A stretch of DNA of 64,000 nt from Novosphingobium lindaniclasticum LE124 (GCF_000445125.1 NZ_ATHL01000076.1:1-64000), one strand, 5' to 3'. Shown: positions 51,125 to 60,040, counted from the stretch's first letter. A program made the numbers and translations. Notes: generated by a model not told the origin, from the sequence alone.

Positions 51125-51583
51125 TTACTTCGCGTCCTTCGCCGGTACGTCCTTGGTTGTGACGAAGCCGTCATGGTCGGTGTCGTGGCGTAGGAACATG
51201 CCCCAGCCGGTCGCGGCAAACTCCGCGCGCGTGATGCCGCCGCTCTTGTCGCTGTCGAGCACGCCGAAACGCACTTCCGCCTGCCGCATCTGACGCGTGC
51301 GCTCCTCGTCCCGTTCGCCTGCGGGGCGCTGCGCCAGTTCGCGTTCGAGACGCTGGCGATAGTCTCCGACATATTCGTCGTGGGAGAGGACGCCGTCGCC
51401 GTTGCGGTCCATCCGAGCGAATTCGGCATCGCGGCCGCGCTGGAACTCGTCCTTGCTGACTTTTCCGTCGCCGTCGAGATCCTGCTCCTGGATGAAGGTG
51501 GTCAGGTCGTGGGACGCGGCATGGGCAGCCGTGGCCGTGGCGAGCGCGGCAAGCAGGGACATGGCGCAAGCTCGGGATTTCAT
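51125..51583 (-). CDS. Exported EF-hand calcium-binding protein
   Basis: 152 residues with a signal peptide ending near AAHAASH. Four EF-hand loops: 35-46 (DLDGDGKVSKDE), 59-70 (DRNGDGVLSHDE), 110-121 (DSDKSGGITRAE) and 134-145 (DTDHDGFVTTKD, ending in Asp instead of Glu). Loop 3 lacks the usual Gly at its sixth position pattern (DKSGG) but keeps the acidic ligands. It should bind Ca2+ in the periplasm or outside. Its start is 11 bases from the end of the upstream DUF4198 gene, so the two form an operon. Role unknown. Confidence 0.88.
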   Translation of the reverse strand: MKSRACAMSLLAALATATAAHAASHDLTTFIQEQDLDGDGKVSKDEFQRGRDAEFARMDRNGDGVLSHDEYVGDYRQRLERELAQRPAGERDEERTRQMRQAEVRFGVLDSDKSGGITRAEFAATGWGMFLRHDTDHDGFVTTKDVPAKDAK

Positions 51584-51594
51584 GGCATCTTTCC

Positions 51595-52368
51595 TTATTT
51601 CGAAACGGAATATGTCAGGGCGTAAGTGTAGCTGCGGGCCGGCTGGGCACCGGCCGGACCGACGCGGTGCCGCGTCATGGCGAAGTAGAGGCCTGGCTCG
51701 GGCGCGACGACCGTGAAGCGGCCTTTGGCGTCGCTGGTGATCATCGGCAGGCGGGCGTTCTCCACGTCTCCAGCTCTGGCGACTTCCACTTCGACTTCGG
51801 CACCGGGCAACGGCTTGCCGTCGAACAACACTTCGAACGCGGCAGGTTGACCGGCGCGAATCAGCGAGGGATGGGTGATCGCGCGGTACTCTAGGCCCTT
51901 GCCCGTAGGTGCCAGCGCCGCCGCGTTCGGCTTGCCGCGTGTCACGAAAGCCTCGGCCCTGGTGACGCTCTGCATGTCGACCGGGACCATGCCCGGCGGC
52001 AGGGTGCGCCGCGGATCGACGAACTCCCAGATGCCGTCGATCAGCGCGGCCTTGGCGATGCGCCCCTGCCGCTCGCCGCTGGTGAGCCGGTAGGTGCCGT
52101 CCGCCGGAAGCTGCGCCTCCAGGACCGCCAGATGCCGCAGCATCACTGGCTTGAGAGCCACGGCGGCACCGTCCGGCCCCACGAGGTGGAAGTCGTCCGA
52201 CTGCATGGCGACCGCCGGCACGAAGACGTGCTCGCTGAACGAGGCCTCCACCGTGACGTGGCCGCCCTTGTCCAGCACGAAGCCGTTCGGCAGCAGATAA
52301 GGCGAGTGGGCCGAGGCAGGCGCGGCGGTGACGCTCGCGGCAACAAGGATAAGGGGTTTCAAGCGCAT
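51595..52368 (-). CDS. DUF4198-family exported protein
   Basis: 257 residues from the ATG at 52368 (AGAAAG upstream), which gives a clean signal peptide (MRLKPLILVAAS ... APASAHSPYLLP). An in-frame start at 52401 adds 11 residues. The mature start HSPYLLPNGF, the all-beta pattern and the Ig-like C-terminal half (SLIRAGQPAAFEVLFDGKPLPG, here split at GQPAAF and EVLFDGKPL, and DAKGRFTVVAPEPGLYF) mark DUF4198, a periplasmic family often near metal-uptake genes. The N-terminal His is a possible metal ligand. It is cotranscribed with the EF-hand gene. Confidence 0.82.
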   Translation of the reverse strand: MRLKPLILVAASVTAAPASAHSPYLLPNGFVLDKGGHVTVEASFSEHVFVPAVAMQSDDFHLVGPDGAAVALKPVMLRHLAVLEAQLPADGTYRLTSGERQGRIAKAALIDGIWEFVDPRRTLPPGMVPVDMQSVTRAEAFVTRGKPNAAALAPTGKGLEYRAITHPSLIRAGQPAAFEVLFDGKPLPGAEVEVEVARAGDVENARLPMITSDAKGRFTVVAPEPGLYFAMTRHRVGPAGAQPARSYTYALTYSVSK

Positions 52369-52536
52369 CGGGATCTTTCTGGGCAAAACGAAACACCCCA
52401 TGGTCGCACAATATAATGCGAATCAATAGCGATAAGTGGATGAGGTAACGAAATCTCTCCGGTTCGCGAGGCGCCGGCGGTTTTGGTCGCAAGGATCGGA
52501 TCGCCACGGCTTCGGCGAGGCGCTAGATATTCGTTC

Positions 52537-53256
52537 ATGACCGAAAGCACGCTCGCCCCCATCACCCTTCCACCGTACGACTGGACCACGATCGCCGCCG
52601 ATCTGGACCGCGAGGGCTGGGCACGGCTGCCGCGGATCCTGCACCCGGTGGACTGCGCGCTGATCGCCGATCTCTATGACCAGCAGGGGCCGTTTCGCAG
52701 CCATGTCCACATGGCGCGCCACGGTTTCGGTCAGGGCGAGTATCGCTACTTCGCCTATCCGCTGCCGGATCCCGTCCAGGCTCTGCGCGCCGCGCTCTAT
52801 GGCTGGCTGGCGCCGATCGCCAACCGCTGGCACGAACGCATGGATCGGACTTCGCGCTTCCCCGAGGATCATGCCGCGTTCCTCGGCCGGTGCCACGCCG
52901 CCGGGCAGCGCCGTCCGACCCCGTTGCTGCTGCAATACGGGCCGAACGACTACAACTGCCTGCATCAGGATCTCTACGGCGAGCAGGTCTTTCCGCTGCA
53001 GGTCGCGGTCCTCTTGTCCCGGCCCGCGCGGGATTTCACCGGCGGCGAGTTCGTGCTGACCGAGCAGCGACCTCGCATGCAGTCGCGGCCGATCGTCGTG
53101 CCGCTGGAGCAAGGAGATGGTGTGGTCTTCGCCGTGAACCAGCGGCCCCAGCGCGGCACCCGGGGAGACTACCGGGTCGTCATGCGGCATGGCGTCTCGA
53201 AGGTTCATTCCGGCAAGCGGCACACCTTGGGGATCATTTTCCACGATGCAGCCTGA
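52537..53256 (+). CDS. 2OG-Fe(II) oxygenase of the Oxygenase-NA (COG3826-like) group
   Basis: 239 residues from ATG at 52537; an in-frame start at 52483 adds an Arg-rich lead. The jelly-roll core has the iron motif H143-x-D145 (YNCLHQDLYGEQVFPLQ), candidate distal histidines H218 and H224, and R228 for 2-oxoglutarate in KVHSGKRHTLGIIFHD. FPEDHAAFLGRCHAAGQ and RGDYRVVMRHGVS are characteristic of the family. Its stop overlaps the alkB start by 11 bases, and tag overlaps alkB, so it is the first gene of an alkylation-damage operon. A role in oxidative removal of DNA lesions is likely by context, but its substrate is not known to me. Confidence 0.85.
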   Translation: MTESTLAPITLPPYDWTTIAADLDREGWARLPRILHPVDCALIADLYDQQGPFRSHVHMARHGFGQGEYRYFAYPLPDPVQALRAALYGWLAPIANRWHERMDRTSRFPEDHAAFLGRCHAAGQRRPTPLLLQYGPNDYNCLHQDLYGEQVFPLQVAVLLSRPARDFTGGEFVLTEQRPRMQSRPIVVPLEQGDGVVFAVNQRPQRGTRGDYRVVMRHGVSKVHSGKRHTLGIIFHDAA

Positions 53257-53887
53257 CCTTTTTGCGGAGAGCCGCGAGGCGCTGCCGCTCGGGCCCGGCG
53301 CGGTACTTCTGCGCGGCCAAGCGCTGGACCAGGGGCAGGAACTGCTGCGCGAGATCCCCCGCCTCGCGGCAATTTCGCCCTTCCGCCATATGACGACCCG
53401 CAGCGGTGGCCGTCTGTCGGTAGCGATGCTGAATTGCGGAATCACCGGATGGGTGAGCGATCGGCGGGGCTATCGTTATCAGTCTTTAGACCCCGAGACC
53501 GGAAGACCTTGGCCGCCCATTCCCGACCTCTTTCTGTCGCTTGCCACGCGTGCGGCGGAGAGCGCGGGTTATCCGGGCTTCTTGCCAGACGCGTGCCTCG
53601 TCAATCGATACGACGCGGATACCCGGCTGTCGCTGCACCAGGACATGGACGAGCGCGATCACGATGCGCCGATCGTGTCGGTGTCGCTCGGCCTTTCCGC
53701 AGGTTTCCTGTGGGGCGGCCTGTCGCGCGGAGACAAGGCGCGGCGCCACCGCGTGCATCATGGAGACGTGGTGGTTTGGGGCGGGCCGTCCCGCATGGTG
53801 TTCCATGGGTTGGACAGCGTAGAGCGCGGCTACCATCCCGATGCCGGGCCCTGGCGCTACAATCTCACGTTTCGGAAAGCACGATGA
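53246..53887 (+). CDS. alkB: AlkB alpha-ketoglutarate-dependent DNA dealkylase
   Basis: 213 residues from ATG at 53246. It oxidatively demethylates 1-methyladenine and 3-methylcytosine in DNA. The sequence tracks E. coli AlkB closely: GWVSDRRGYRYQSLDPETGRPWP as YRYQSLDPETGRPWP, GYPGFLPDACLVNRY, iron ligands H131 and D133 in LSLHQDMDERD, APIVSVSLGLSAGF, HHGDVVVWGGPSRM, H187 in MVFHGLD, and the 2-oxoglutarate arginines in [10 protein letters not shown]. Length matches the family. Translationally coupled on both sides. Confidence 0.97.
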   Translation: MQPDLFAESREALPLGPGAVLLRGQALDQGQELLREIPRLAAISPFRHMTTRSGGRLSVAMLNCGITGWVSDRRGYRYQSLDPETGRPWPPIPDLFLSLATRAAESAGYPGFLPDACLVNRYDADTRLSLHQDMDERDHDAPIVSVSLGLSAGFLWGGLSRGDKARRHRVHHGDVVVWGGPSRMVFHGLDSVERGYHPDAGPWRYNLTFRKAR

Positions 53888-54450
53888 CCTCTACGATCCA
53901 CCGCTGCCGCTGGGCCGAGAGCGACGCGCGGATGCAGGCTTATCACGACGAGGAATGGGGCGTGCCGGTCCGCGATTCCCGTGCGCTTTGGGAAAAGCTG
54001 GTGCTGGACACGTTCCAGGCGGGGCTGTCCTGGCGAACGATCCTCAACAAGAGGGATGCCTTCCGCAGCGCCTTCGAAGGGTTCGATCCCCGGCGCGTCG
54101 CAGGTTACGGCCCGGCGGAACTCGAGCGCTTGATGGCGGACGCGGGGATCGTTCGTTCGCGAGCCAAGATCGAGGCGACGATCCGCAACGCCCAGGCCTT
54201 CCTGGCGATGGAGGAGCGCGGCGACGATTTCTCGACGTTCGTCTGGTCGCATGTCGGCGGCCAGCCTCTGCCGGGTGACGGTACGGGCAGCGCGGCGCGG
54301 TCGCCTGTGGGTGATGCCTTGTCGGCGGCGCTGAAGAAGCGCGGCTTCGGGTTCGTCGGCCCAGTGGTGGTCCATGCCTGGTTGCAGGCCGTGGGCGTGA
54401 TCGACGATCACGAAACCGAGTGCTTCCGGCGCGCCGCCTTGGTCTCTTAG
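53884..54450 (+). CDS. tag: DNA-3-methyladenine glycosylase I
   Basis: 188 residues, ATG overlapping the alkB stop. It excises 3-methyladenine from alkylated DNA, complementing AlkB. Family markers: HRCRW (zinc Cys), [12 protein letters not shown] (zinc His, then the conserved EEWG), [19 protein letters not shown] with the substrate-pocket residues, [13 protein letters not shown], and the C-terminal zinc pair in DDHETEC. The short Arg/Ala tail is normal. The three-gene overlap predicts a single transcript; no Ada-like activator is in the window. Confidence 0.96.
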   Translation: MTSTIHRCRWAESDARMQAYHDEEWGVPVRDSRALWEKLVLDTFQAGLSWRTILNKRDAFRSAFEGFDPRRVAGYGPAELERLMADAGIVRSRAKIEATIRNAQAFLAMEERGDDFSTFVWSHVGGQPLPGDGTGSAARSPVGDALSAALKKRGFGFVGPVVVHAWLQAVGVIDDHETECFRRAALVS

Positions 54451-54527
54451 CGCTTTTCTTGACTTTGCCTGCTTGGGCGCTTATCGGGCGACGTTTACCG
54501 ATCCACCAGATTTCATACGGAGTGCCC

Positions 54528-54872
54528 ATGGCGCGCGTTACCGTCGAAGATTGTGTCGACAAGATCCCCAACCGCTTCGATCTGGTCCTGCTGGCCGCAC
54601 AGCGTGCGCGCGAGATCTCGGGCGGCGCCGAGCTGACCCTTGAACGCGACCGTGACAAGAACCCGGTCGTCGCCCTGCGCGAAATCGCCGAGCAGACCGT
54701 GACTCCGGCGAACCTCAAGGAAACGCTGGTCACCTCGATGCAGCGCGTTCTGCCCGACGACGACGACGAGATGGACGAAATCGGCTCGCTCAGCCAGTCG
54801 GCCGAAGCCCTGCGCATCACCGCCTCGGCTCCGACCCGCAACACTTCGCTGGGCGGCGACTACGACGGCTGA
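54528..54872 (+). CDS. rpoZ: RNA polymerase omega subunit
   Basis: 114 residues, CGGAG before the ATG. It starts [28 protein letters not shown], recognised by MARVTVEDC and [17 protein letters not shown], then [11 protein letters not shown]. The acidic stretch PDDDDEMDE and Ser/Thr-rich tail extend beyond the E. coli protein, as in alphaproteobacteria. It binds the beta-prime subunit and helps RNA polymerase assembly. In many bacteria rpoZ sits beside spoT/rsh; here it follows the repair operon and precedes a ParA-like gene. Confidence 0.97.
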   Translation: MARVTVEDCVDKIPNRFDLVLLAAQRAREISGGAELTLERDRDKNPVVALREIAEQTVTPANLKETLVTSMQRVLPDDDDEMDEIGSLSQSAEALRITASAPTRNTSLGGDYDG

Positions 54873-54874
54873 TT

Positions 54875-54894
54875 GAGGGCGGACATTCCGCCTC
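54875..54894 (+). terminator. Hairpin just after rpoZ
   Basis: GAGG(G)CGGA, loop CAT, TCCGCCTC: an eight-pair stem with one bulged G, three bases after the rpoZ stop, followed by ATCATTTCC. It is a plausible but weak intrinsic terminator because the T-run is short. Confidence 0.45.
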
Positions 54895-54998
54895 ATCATT
54901 TCCGGTTTGCGGCATCGGCCCGCGTTCTCCCTCGACTTGCCTGCAAGGCTTCGGTGGAGACTGCGGGCCGAGCCCGTTTCAGCCTTCTCGCATGATTT

Positions 54999-55886
54999 GT
55001 GGAGTTGCCGGTTGACGGATCGCTGCGGCGCGGCGACGATCTGGACGTGGTAGGAAAGAAGAACAAGTTACCCCGCATCGCGGGCCTGTCCGCAGGTGGA
55101 AAAGCGCGGCGCTCTGACGCCGCCGAAGTTTCCGCTGCAAGACCCGCGGAAGGCGCGACGATTGCGATCTACAGCGTCAAGGGCGGCGTCGGCAAGACGA
55201 CCTTCGCGGCCAATCTTGCCTGGTGTTCGGCACAGGGCGGACACTCGACGCTCTTGTGGGATCTCGACGCAGCGGGCGGGTCGGGCTTTCTCTACGGCCT
55301 CGAATCCGAAGGGTCTAGGCTTGCCGAGGAAGTGTTCTCGCGCGATCGTTCGCCCACCCGCTTGATCCAGCGCACGGCTTGGCAGGGGATCGACGTTCTT
55401 CCCGCCGACGAAAGCATCCGCGCTCTGGATGCGCAGTTCGTGCGGATCGGCAAGCGCAAACGGCTTGCCCGGCTGACCGAAGAACTGGCCGGGACTTATG
55501 CGCGGATCGTGCTCGATTGCCCCCCAGTCATGAACGAGCTTTCCGCGCAAGTCGTCCGCGCCGCCGACCTTATTATCGTGCCGCTGCCGCCGTCCCCACT
55601 CTCCGCTCGCGCTTTCGATCTGGTGGTCCGCGAAATCGCCGGCAACACGCGTCGCCATCCGCCGATCCTGCCGGTGCTTTCCATGCTCGACTTGCGCCGC
55701 GGCCTGCATAAGCAGGCCCGCCAAGCCAATCCGACCTGGCCTTCGGTGCCTTATGCCAGCGCGGTGGAGCAATGCGCCGTGTTGCAGCAGCCGGTCGGCG
55801 CGCACTCCCCCCAAAGCCCGGCCGCACAGCACTTCGCGCGGTTGTGGAGCGCTATAGAAACCAAGCTGGCCGAGCGCCGATCCTGA
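54999..55886 (+). CDS. Orphan ParA/MinD-like ATPase
   Basis: 295 residues from a GTG at 54999; no clear ribosome site is seen, and the first ~50 residues are basic and low-complexity, so the start could be later (GTG 55047). The ATPase begins at ~52 with the deviant Walker A KGGVGKTTFAANLA, then LLWDLDAAGGSGFLYGLE, DVLPADESIRALD, Walker B-like ARIVLDCPPVMNELSAQ and RAADLIIVPLPPSPLSARAFD. It lacks a ParB partner nearby, so plasmid or chromosome partitioning is unlikely. Orphan ParA proteins position cellulose, chemosensory or other complexes. Function unknown. Confidence 0.8.
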   Translation: MELPVDGSLRRGDDLDVVGKKNKLPRIAGLSAGGKARRSDAAEVSAARPAEGATIAIYSVKGGVGKTTFAANLAWCSAQGGHSTLLWDLDAAGGSGFLYGLESEGSRLAEEVFSRDRSPTRLIQRTAWQGIDVLPADESIRALDAQFVRIGKRKRLARLTEELAGTYARIVLDCPPVMNELSAQVVRAADLIIVPLPPSPLSARAFDLVVREIAGNTRRHPPILPVLSMLDLRRGLHKQARQANPTWPSVPYASAVEQCAVLQQPVGAHSPQSPAAQHFARLWSAIETKLAERRS

Positions 55887-55971
55887 AAAGCGCCCGGCTC
55901 AGGCCGCTCACGTCGGATCTGTTCAGCGCGCGGACAACGCGATAGGTTCGCTCTGCATCAGGGGGAACGGC

Positions 55972-57018
55972 ATGAACGGGATCACGGAAAGTCTCGGCGA
56001 AATCGGCCAAGGCGCGCTGGCTGCTCAGGCAACGCACGGCAGTCTGACCCTGGACGGGGACGGCCATACCCATGAGACGGCTTGCCTGAATTGCGGCACG
56101 CCGCTTATCGGGTCGCACTGCCATGCCTGCGGGCAGGCGGCACACGTCCATCGCAGTCTCGGCGGGTTCTTCCACGACCTGCTGCATGGGGTCTTCCATT
56201 TCGAAGGCAGGATCTGGCGCACCTTGCCGATGCTGGCCTGGCGCCCGGGCAAGCTGACGCGCGAGTATGTCGATGGTCGCCGCGCGCGCTACGTGTCTCC
56301 GATCGCGCTGTTTCTCTTCAGCGTCTTCCTCATGTTCGCGGTGTTCCACGCGCTGGAAGGGGCCGAACTTGCCGGAGCCCCCGCCCTTTCGAACGCGGAT
56401 TTGGACCGGGCAGTAGCCGATACGCGCAGCGAACTTTCGCGGCTGCAAGCCGAGCGCAAGATCTTGCAGGACCGGCGCGCGGATACCGGCGCGATCGACA
56501 GCCGCATCGACAGCCGGGAACGCGCGCTGGAGGCGCTCACCGACACCCGCTCGGCCATCGCCGAGAACATGCCGCGTGCGACACGGTACAGCAACTTCGA
56601 GAAGATCGACAAGGCGATCAGAAAGTTCAGGAAAAATCCGGAGCTGGCAGCGTACAAACTTCAGACCTATGCGTATAAATACAGCTGGGCCTTGATCCCG
56701 ATCTCGGTGCCGTTCCTGTGGCTGCTGTTTCCCTTCAGCCGCCGGTTCCACCTTTACGACCATACGGTATTCGTCACTTATTCTCTATGCTTCATGACGA
56801 TACTGGTCATCCTTGGCATGGTGCTCGACCGGCTCGGCGCGAGCGTCTTGATGACACTGCTGTTCTTCCTGCCGCCAATCCACATGTTCCGGCAGCTACG
56901 TGGAGCCTATGGTCTTGGCGTCTTCGGCGCTTTGTGGCGAACCGCGCTTCTGACCGGGTTCGCCACGACCGCGCTGGTCCTCTTCTTCGTAATGATCATG
57001 GCGCAGATCAGCCTCTGA
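55972..57018 (+). CDS. DUF3667 membrane protein with zinc ribbon
   Basis: 348 residues, GGGGGAAC before the ATG. An N-terminal zinc ribbon has C38, C41, C50 and C53 (CLNCGTPLIGSHCHACGQ). Then comes the family core FFHDLLHGVFHFEGRIWRTL and RPGKLTREYVDGRRARYVSPIALFLF, split here at YVDGRR and YVSPIALFLF. After the first helix is a charged, coiled-coil-like segment (~140-225, RSELSRLQAERKIL), followed by three or four C-terminal helices. Inner-membrane location is likely. Function unknown for the family. Confidence 0.85.
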   Translation: MNGITESLGEIGQGALAAQATHGSLTLDGDGHTHETACLNCGTPLIGSHCHACGQAAHVHRSLGGFFHDLLHGVFHFEGRIWRTLPMLAWRPGKLTREYVDGRRARYVSPIALFLFSVFLMFAVFHALEGAELAGAPALSNADLDRAVADTRSELSRLQAERKILQDRRADTGAIDSRIDSRERALEALTDTRSAIAENMPRATRYSNFEKIDKAIRKFRKNPELAAYKLQTYAYKYSWALIPISVPFLWLLFPFSRRFHLYDHTVFVTYSLCFMTILVILGMVLDRLGASVLMTLLFFLPPIHMFRQLRGAYGLGVFGALWRTALLTGFATTALVLFFVMIMAQISL

Positions 57019-57126
57019 GCGCCTTTCGCTCACTGCCGGACCCAGCCCGTCCGCTTTAGCGTGACAGCGATCGAGATCAAACGCGCGTCACTTCCTTGTT
57101 CTGCCTGGGGCGCTCCGCAGCAGGTT

Positions 57127-57162
57127 GGTGATGGCGACCGAACGCCGCCATCACCCTGTTTT
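57127..57162 (+). terminator. Intrinsic terminator downstream of the DUF3667 gene
   Basis: Perfect 10-base stem GGTGATGGCG / CGCCATCACC with a 9-base loop, followed by CTGTTTT on the plus strand. It lies 109 bases after the DUF3667 stop and ends at the convergent TonB receptor stop. The T-run is only on the plus strand, so it serves the plus-strand transcript. Confidence 0.75.
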
Positions 57163-59858
57163 CAGCGCCGGAACCCCTGGGCCGGACGCTGCCCTGGTGG
57201 CGGAGCCGTGAAGAACAGCTTGCGGAACGTAACCTGGAACGCGCGCCCGACCGGATCGAGATAGTAGGGCGAATAGGCGAAGGGTGTCGCGCCGTTGCCA
57301 TCCCGAACACGCTGGCGGGAGTCGAGCAAGTTCGCGACGGAAAACGTCAGGCGCGAACCGCGCAGGAATGGGATCTTGTCCACCAGCTTGGGTTGTTGGC
57401 CAAGATCGGCAAAGAGCCTGAGATCGAACTTCGCGAAATCGTCGAAGCGCAGCTGTGTCGTGGGGAAACCTGCGATGCCGTTCACGGTGGTGCCGCTTTG
57501 CCAGCTGCCGGTGAGGCGAAGGCCAAGTCCGCCTTGGGAATAACCGCTCTGCAGTTCCAGCTTGTGACGCGGCGTGCCGCCGCTGCTCGCGCCGATGGTG
57601 CCGCCATCGAGGAGATCGATTTCCGGTTGTCCTTCGCGCAGCACGACACGGTCCGAGAAGACCCAGGTGTGATAGAGCGAGAAGGTGAGGCGCCCGCCGC
57701 GCGCGCCTCCACCGCCGAAACCGCCGCGTCCGAAACCGCGCCCGCCGAAGCCGCCGCTTCTGCCGCCTCCTTCGCGAGGTCCCTCGGCGCCCGGAGCAGA
57801 CGCGGGGGTGCCTTGGGTATTTTCCGGCGACGCCCCATCACGCGCGGGCGCATTGCTTTCGTTATCGCCTGCAGGCGGCGTGCTGCCTTCGCCGTCGCGG
57901 CGTCCCGGGAAGCCGCCGGGGAAGCGCCGGCGGAAACTGTCGCGCATGGCGTCGATCTGCGACTGCGGGGTCTTGAGGGTCTTGGTGAACGTGATACCCA
58001 TGCGCAGCTGCGACTTGTCCTCACTGGCGATGTTGATCGGCCGCAGGTCCACGCCGATCAGCTCGCCATCGGCATCGCGCGAAAACCGTTCCGGGAACGC
58101 GGCCAGCACGGCCGGGGTGGCGCCGGGTAGAGCCGTGACCTGATTGCGCTGCCAGGTGCGGTTGTAGTCGAGGTTGAGCGTGATGTTTGGATCGCTCAGC
58201 CGGAATGTTCCGCCCAGGCGGAAATTGCGCATGCTGGCGGCCCTGAGATCGGGATTGCCGCCGGTCAAGGCCGTCACCCGAACGGATTGGCCGCGCGAAT
58301 AATCGAAGATGTCGACGGCGGCCGTGGTGAGGATCGCACCGCCGAGCTGCACTGCGCTCGGCGCATTCTGGTCGTCGCGATAGCTGGCGATGAGGCTGAA
58401 CCGGCTCGTGGGGTTCCAGGTGAGCCCGCCGCCGAGCGTGCGCAGTGTGCCGAAATCCCTGATCTGGCGCACGGCGGCATTGGCATTGAGCGAGATCCGC
58501 CCCGCGCCCGGGAACAGCGGCACGGCGCGGCTGCTGAGCGGAATGTCGATACTGACGGATGCCTCGCCCTGGTCGCGACCGACGCTGGTGGGCTGCGACA
58601 GGCCGAGCCGCGTGACCGTACCTTCCGACCTGTCGAGGTTGCCGCTGAGCTTGACGGTCGTGTTCACCGCGCCCGCCGGGAGTTGCAGCGGCGAAGTGGT
58701 GGCGACGAAGTTCAGTTCCGCGCTATCGGTGGAATTGCGGGTCTGGTTGACTGCCGGGAAGTCGAGGAACTGGCCAGAGATCGGCAGCGACGGATCGGCG
58801 AGCGGGTCGCCCGCGGCGACGGCGGCGGCATAGTCGGCAAGGTTCAGCGGCCGCTGCTGGATCGAACGCGTGTCGGTCCGGTCGTAGTTGCCGCTGAAGC
58901 TCCACTGCCACTTCTGCGTGGTTCCGTTCAGGGTCAGGCCGAGATGTCCGGTCTGCGTGCTGTTGCTGTTGCGAAGCGGCGACAGACCATCGACCTCGGG
59001 CAGGAAACGTTCGTCCGTAGCGCCCGCGGCAAAGGGGCTGCCGCCGGGGATGGTGACATAGGGCAGGGCCGTACCGCGCAGGGCGCGGGTGTCGGTGGTC
59101 GTCGCTTCGCCGTTGATCGTGGCGATCCAGACGTGGGACAGCGGCTTGGCCCAGGTTCCGGTAAGCGTGAACGCTTCGCTTTCGGGCGCAAGCGTTCGGT
59201 TGCTGCCGTCGCCGCCGCTTGTCGCAAGGCCGCGCTGCGCTTCGGTGATCGGGCTTCCGTGCGAATAGTTGGCGTCGATGTTGACGCGTTCGCCTCGGCG
59301 GATCGCCAGGAAGTCGCCCTTGGTGTTGACGCCCAGGCCGTCGCCTCTGGTGCCCAGTTTTCCGCCGCCCTCGGCGGTAAAAGCGCGGAAGCGCTGGCGC
59401 AGGACGATGTTGACGACCTTCTGCGTTGCCGCATAACCATATTTGAGCGCGACTTCTTCGGGAAGGATCTCGACCCGCTGGATCGCCTCGGTGGGAATGG
59501 TGCCGACTTCGCGGAAACTGGCGATGCGGCGCCCTTCCAGCAGGACCACCGGCGCTCCTCCGCCTGCACTCTCCGTCTGCGGAGCGAGTTCCGCCAGAAG
59601 ATCCGTAACGCTGGAGACGCCGAGCGCGCGCACATCGCCGGAATCGAAAGTCACTTCGGGAGCGATGTCACCGACGACCGAGCCGCGCGGCTTCTGGCCG
59701 GCGACGACGATTTCGAATTCCTCTCCGCCCTCCTCCATGGCCGCTGGTGCACTACCGGCGTTGGTGGGCGGGGCTGAAACGGACTGGGCCTGGGCAGAGG
59801 CCAAAGGCCAGGCCGCCAGAGCAGCCGATGTCAGGACGCCGCAACGTGATCGCACCAC
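57162..59858 (-). CDS. TonB-dependent receptor with Arg/Gly-rich insert
   Basis: 898 residues, GTG start at 59858 with GAGGGA 8 bases upstream. Signal peptide ends near ASAQAQSV. The plug domain contains VTDLLAELAPQTES, VVLLEGRRIASFREV and IQRVEILPEEVALKYGY; a barrel follows, ending TFRKLFFTA plus a Pro/Arg tail. Around residues 645-692 is a Pro/Asp/Gly-rich stretch and at ~694-722 an insert of Gly/Arg/Phe repeats (GGFGGRGFGRGGF). It lies between two barrel segments, so it is probably one large surface or periplasmic loop. Ligand unknown. The TonB box is not obvious. It is a single-gene unit convergent with the DUF3667 gene. Confidence 0.85.
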   Translation of the reverse strand: MVRSRCGVLTSAALAAWPLASAQAQSVSAPPTNAGSAPAAMEEGGEEFEIVVAGQKPRGSVVGDIAPEVTFDSGDVRALGVSSVTDLLAELAPQTESAGGGAPVVLLEGRRIASFREVGTIPTEAIQRVEILPEEVALKYGYAATQKVVNIVLRQRFRAFTAEGGGKLGTRGDGLGVNTKGDFLAIRRGERVNIDANYSHGSPITEAQRGLATSGGDGSNRTLAPESEAFTLTGTWAKPLSHVWIATINGEATTTDTRALRGTALPYVTIPGGSPFAAGATDERFLPEVDGLSPLRNSNSTQTGHLGLTLNGTTQKWQWSFSGNYDRTDTRSIQQRPLNLADYAAAVAAGDPLADPSLPISGQFLDFPAVNQTRNSTDSAELNFVATTSPLQLPAGAVNTTVKLSGNLDRSEGTVTRLGLSQPTSVGRDQGEASVSIDIPLSSRAVPLFPGAGRISLNANAAVRQIRDFGTLRTLGGGLTWNPTSRFSLIASYRDDQNAPSAVQLGGAILTTAAVDIFDYSRGQSVRVTALTGGNPDLRAASMRNFRLGGTFRLSDPNITLNLDYNRTWQRNQVTALPGATPAVLAAFPERFSRDADGELIGVDLRPINIASEDKSQLRMGITFTKTLKTPQSQIDAMRDSFRRRFPGGFPGRRDGEGSTPPAGDNESNAPARDGASPENTQGTPASAPGAEGPREGGGRSGGFGGRGFGRGGFGGGGARGGRLTFSLYHTWVFSDRVVLREGQPEIDLLDGGTIGASSGGTPRHKLELQSGYSQGGLGLRLTGSWQSGTTVNGIAGFPTTQLRFDDFAKFDLRLFADLGQQPKLVDKIPFLRGSRLTFSVANLLDSRQRVRDGNGATPFAYSPYYLDPVGRAFQVTFRKLFFTAPPPGQRPAQGFRR

Positions 59859-60040
59859 TTTGTAATTCCCTCATCTTGTTTTGTTGCTGCCATGACAAAT
59901 TCCGCACCCTTTTGGGCGTCTCAATTTGTATTAATTGGTGACAGTCTTGCACCGTTCCGCGTGGGGCCCCAACGTGACCACGAACGCGGGATGCCTTTTC
60001 AGAGATTTACCCGAGATGAGCGCTGCGCCTTGCCTAGCGC

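Noticed and set aside
52408..52436. Fur-box-like ATTCGCATTATATTG segment upstream of the DUF4198 gene
   Set aside because: Only a partial match to iron-box half-sites; no clear dyad, so not annotated.
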